A DNA stretch of 60,297 bases from an uncultured Oligoflexia bacterium (GTDB lineage: Bacteria > Bdellovibrionota > Bacteriovoracia > Bacteriovoracales > Bacteriovoracaceae), in NCBI GenBank assembly GCA_913058265.1, contig CAJXPQ010000016.1, forward strand, positions 1 through 60,297, in the 5' to 3' direction. This document shows, in pieces, positions 60,225 through 60,297 of this stretch. The translations under genes and the position numbers were made by a program. Every line of letters begins with the position of its first letter. Positions within the stretch are counted from its first letter, which is position 1. Below the pieces are notes generated by a model that saw only the letters and a list, made by a program, of their open reading frames with translations, was not told the DNA's origin and made no database searches.

Positions 60225-60297
60225 ATATTGATTGTAGCATAGTATCTTATGAAATCTAAACTTCTAAGAAATATCCCCGTCATCCATACCTTTAATT

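Overview
The window is AT-rich, densely packed bacterial DNA carrying about 60 genes. I found no rRNA, tRNA, CRISPR array, transposase or phage structural gene. Many short exported lipoproteins and beta-barrel proteins, two PilZ-type proteins, receiver proteins, a LysM lytic transglycosylase, a biosynthetic arginine decarboxylase and a mevalonate-type isoprenoid operon point to a low-GC Bdellovibrio-like predator, most likely a marine Bacteriovorax/Halobacteriovorax relative. This assignment is inference from gene content and composition; no marker gene such as 16S is present.

Layout. 0.2-7 kb is accessory and envelope-like: small exported proteins, an MFS transporter, a polysaccharide deacetylase, several lipoproteins, and between transporter and deacetylase a 2,229-bp insertion bounded by a 174-bp direct repeat. 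7-20 kb is mostly ordinary: a FAD oxidase with a barrel protein, YaaA, RluE, a SUI1-like factor, a PilZ protein, an ArsC-like protein, an acyl-CoA dehydrogenase, a thioredoxin-fold lipoprotein without a normal start codon, a sodium:solute symporter, SrkA and a YchJ-like protein. 20-24 kb is one 1,255-residue Cys-rich exported protein. 24-32 kb holds a response regulator, Maf, a gamma carbonic anhydrase, the speA operon (with a cyclic-nucleotide-binding protein and an SGNH-like protein that seems to have lost its catalytic residues) and a pair of U32 proteins resembling the TrhP tRNA-hydroxylation pair.

34.8-40.4 kb is a six-gene operon containing type 2 IPP isomerase, class II HMG-CoA reductase, a GYDIA-type GHMP kinase and diphosphomevalonate decarboxylase: much of the mevalonate route to IPP/DMAPP. 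HMG-CoA synthase and at least one further kinase are not here. 44-50 kb holds gsk, a possible PD-(D/E)XK-type protein, and a tandem mnmA pair whose first member has lost its PP-loop.

49.8-51.2 kb is a potassium channel with a cyclic-nucleotide-binding domain, broken by at least five lesions. 51-60 kb carries menB, a CREST-type membrane protein, a truncated TauE/SafE gene joined to the remains of an exported-protein gene that is interrupted by a heptanucleotide tandem repeat, a REC-CheX protein, an MltD-like transglycosylase, a gamma-glutamyltransferase lipoprotein and a ThrE-type exporter.

The most interesting points are the nested direct-repeat insertion at 2.6-5.0 kb, the apparent AUA start at 15849, the hairpin with a T-run that covers the ribosome binding site and start codon of the MFS gene, the heptanucleotide repeat at 54.46 kb, and the tandem MnmA pair with an apparently dead paralogue.
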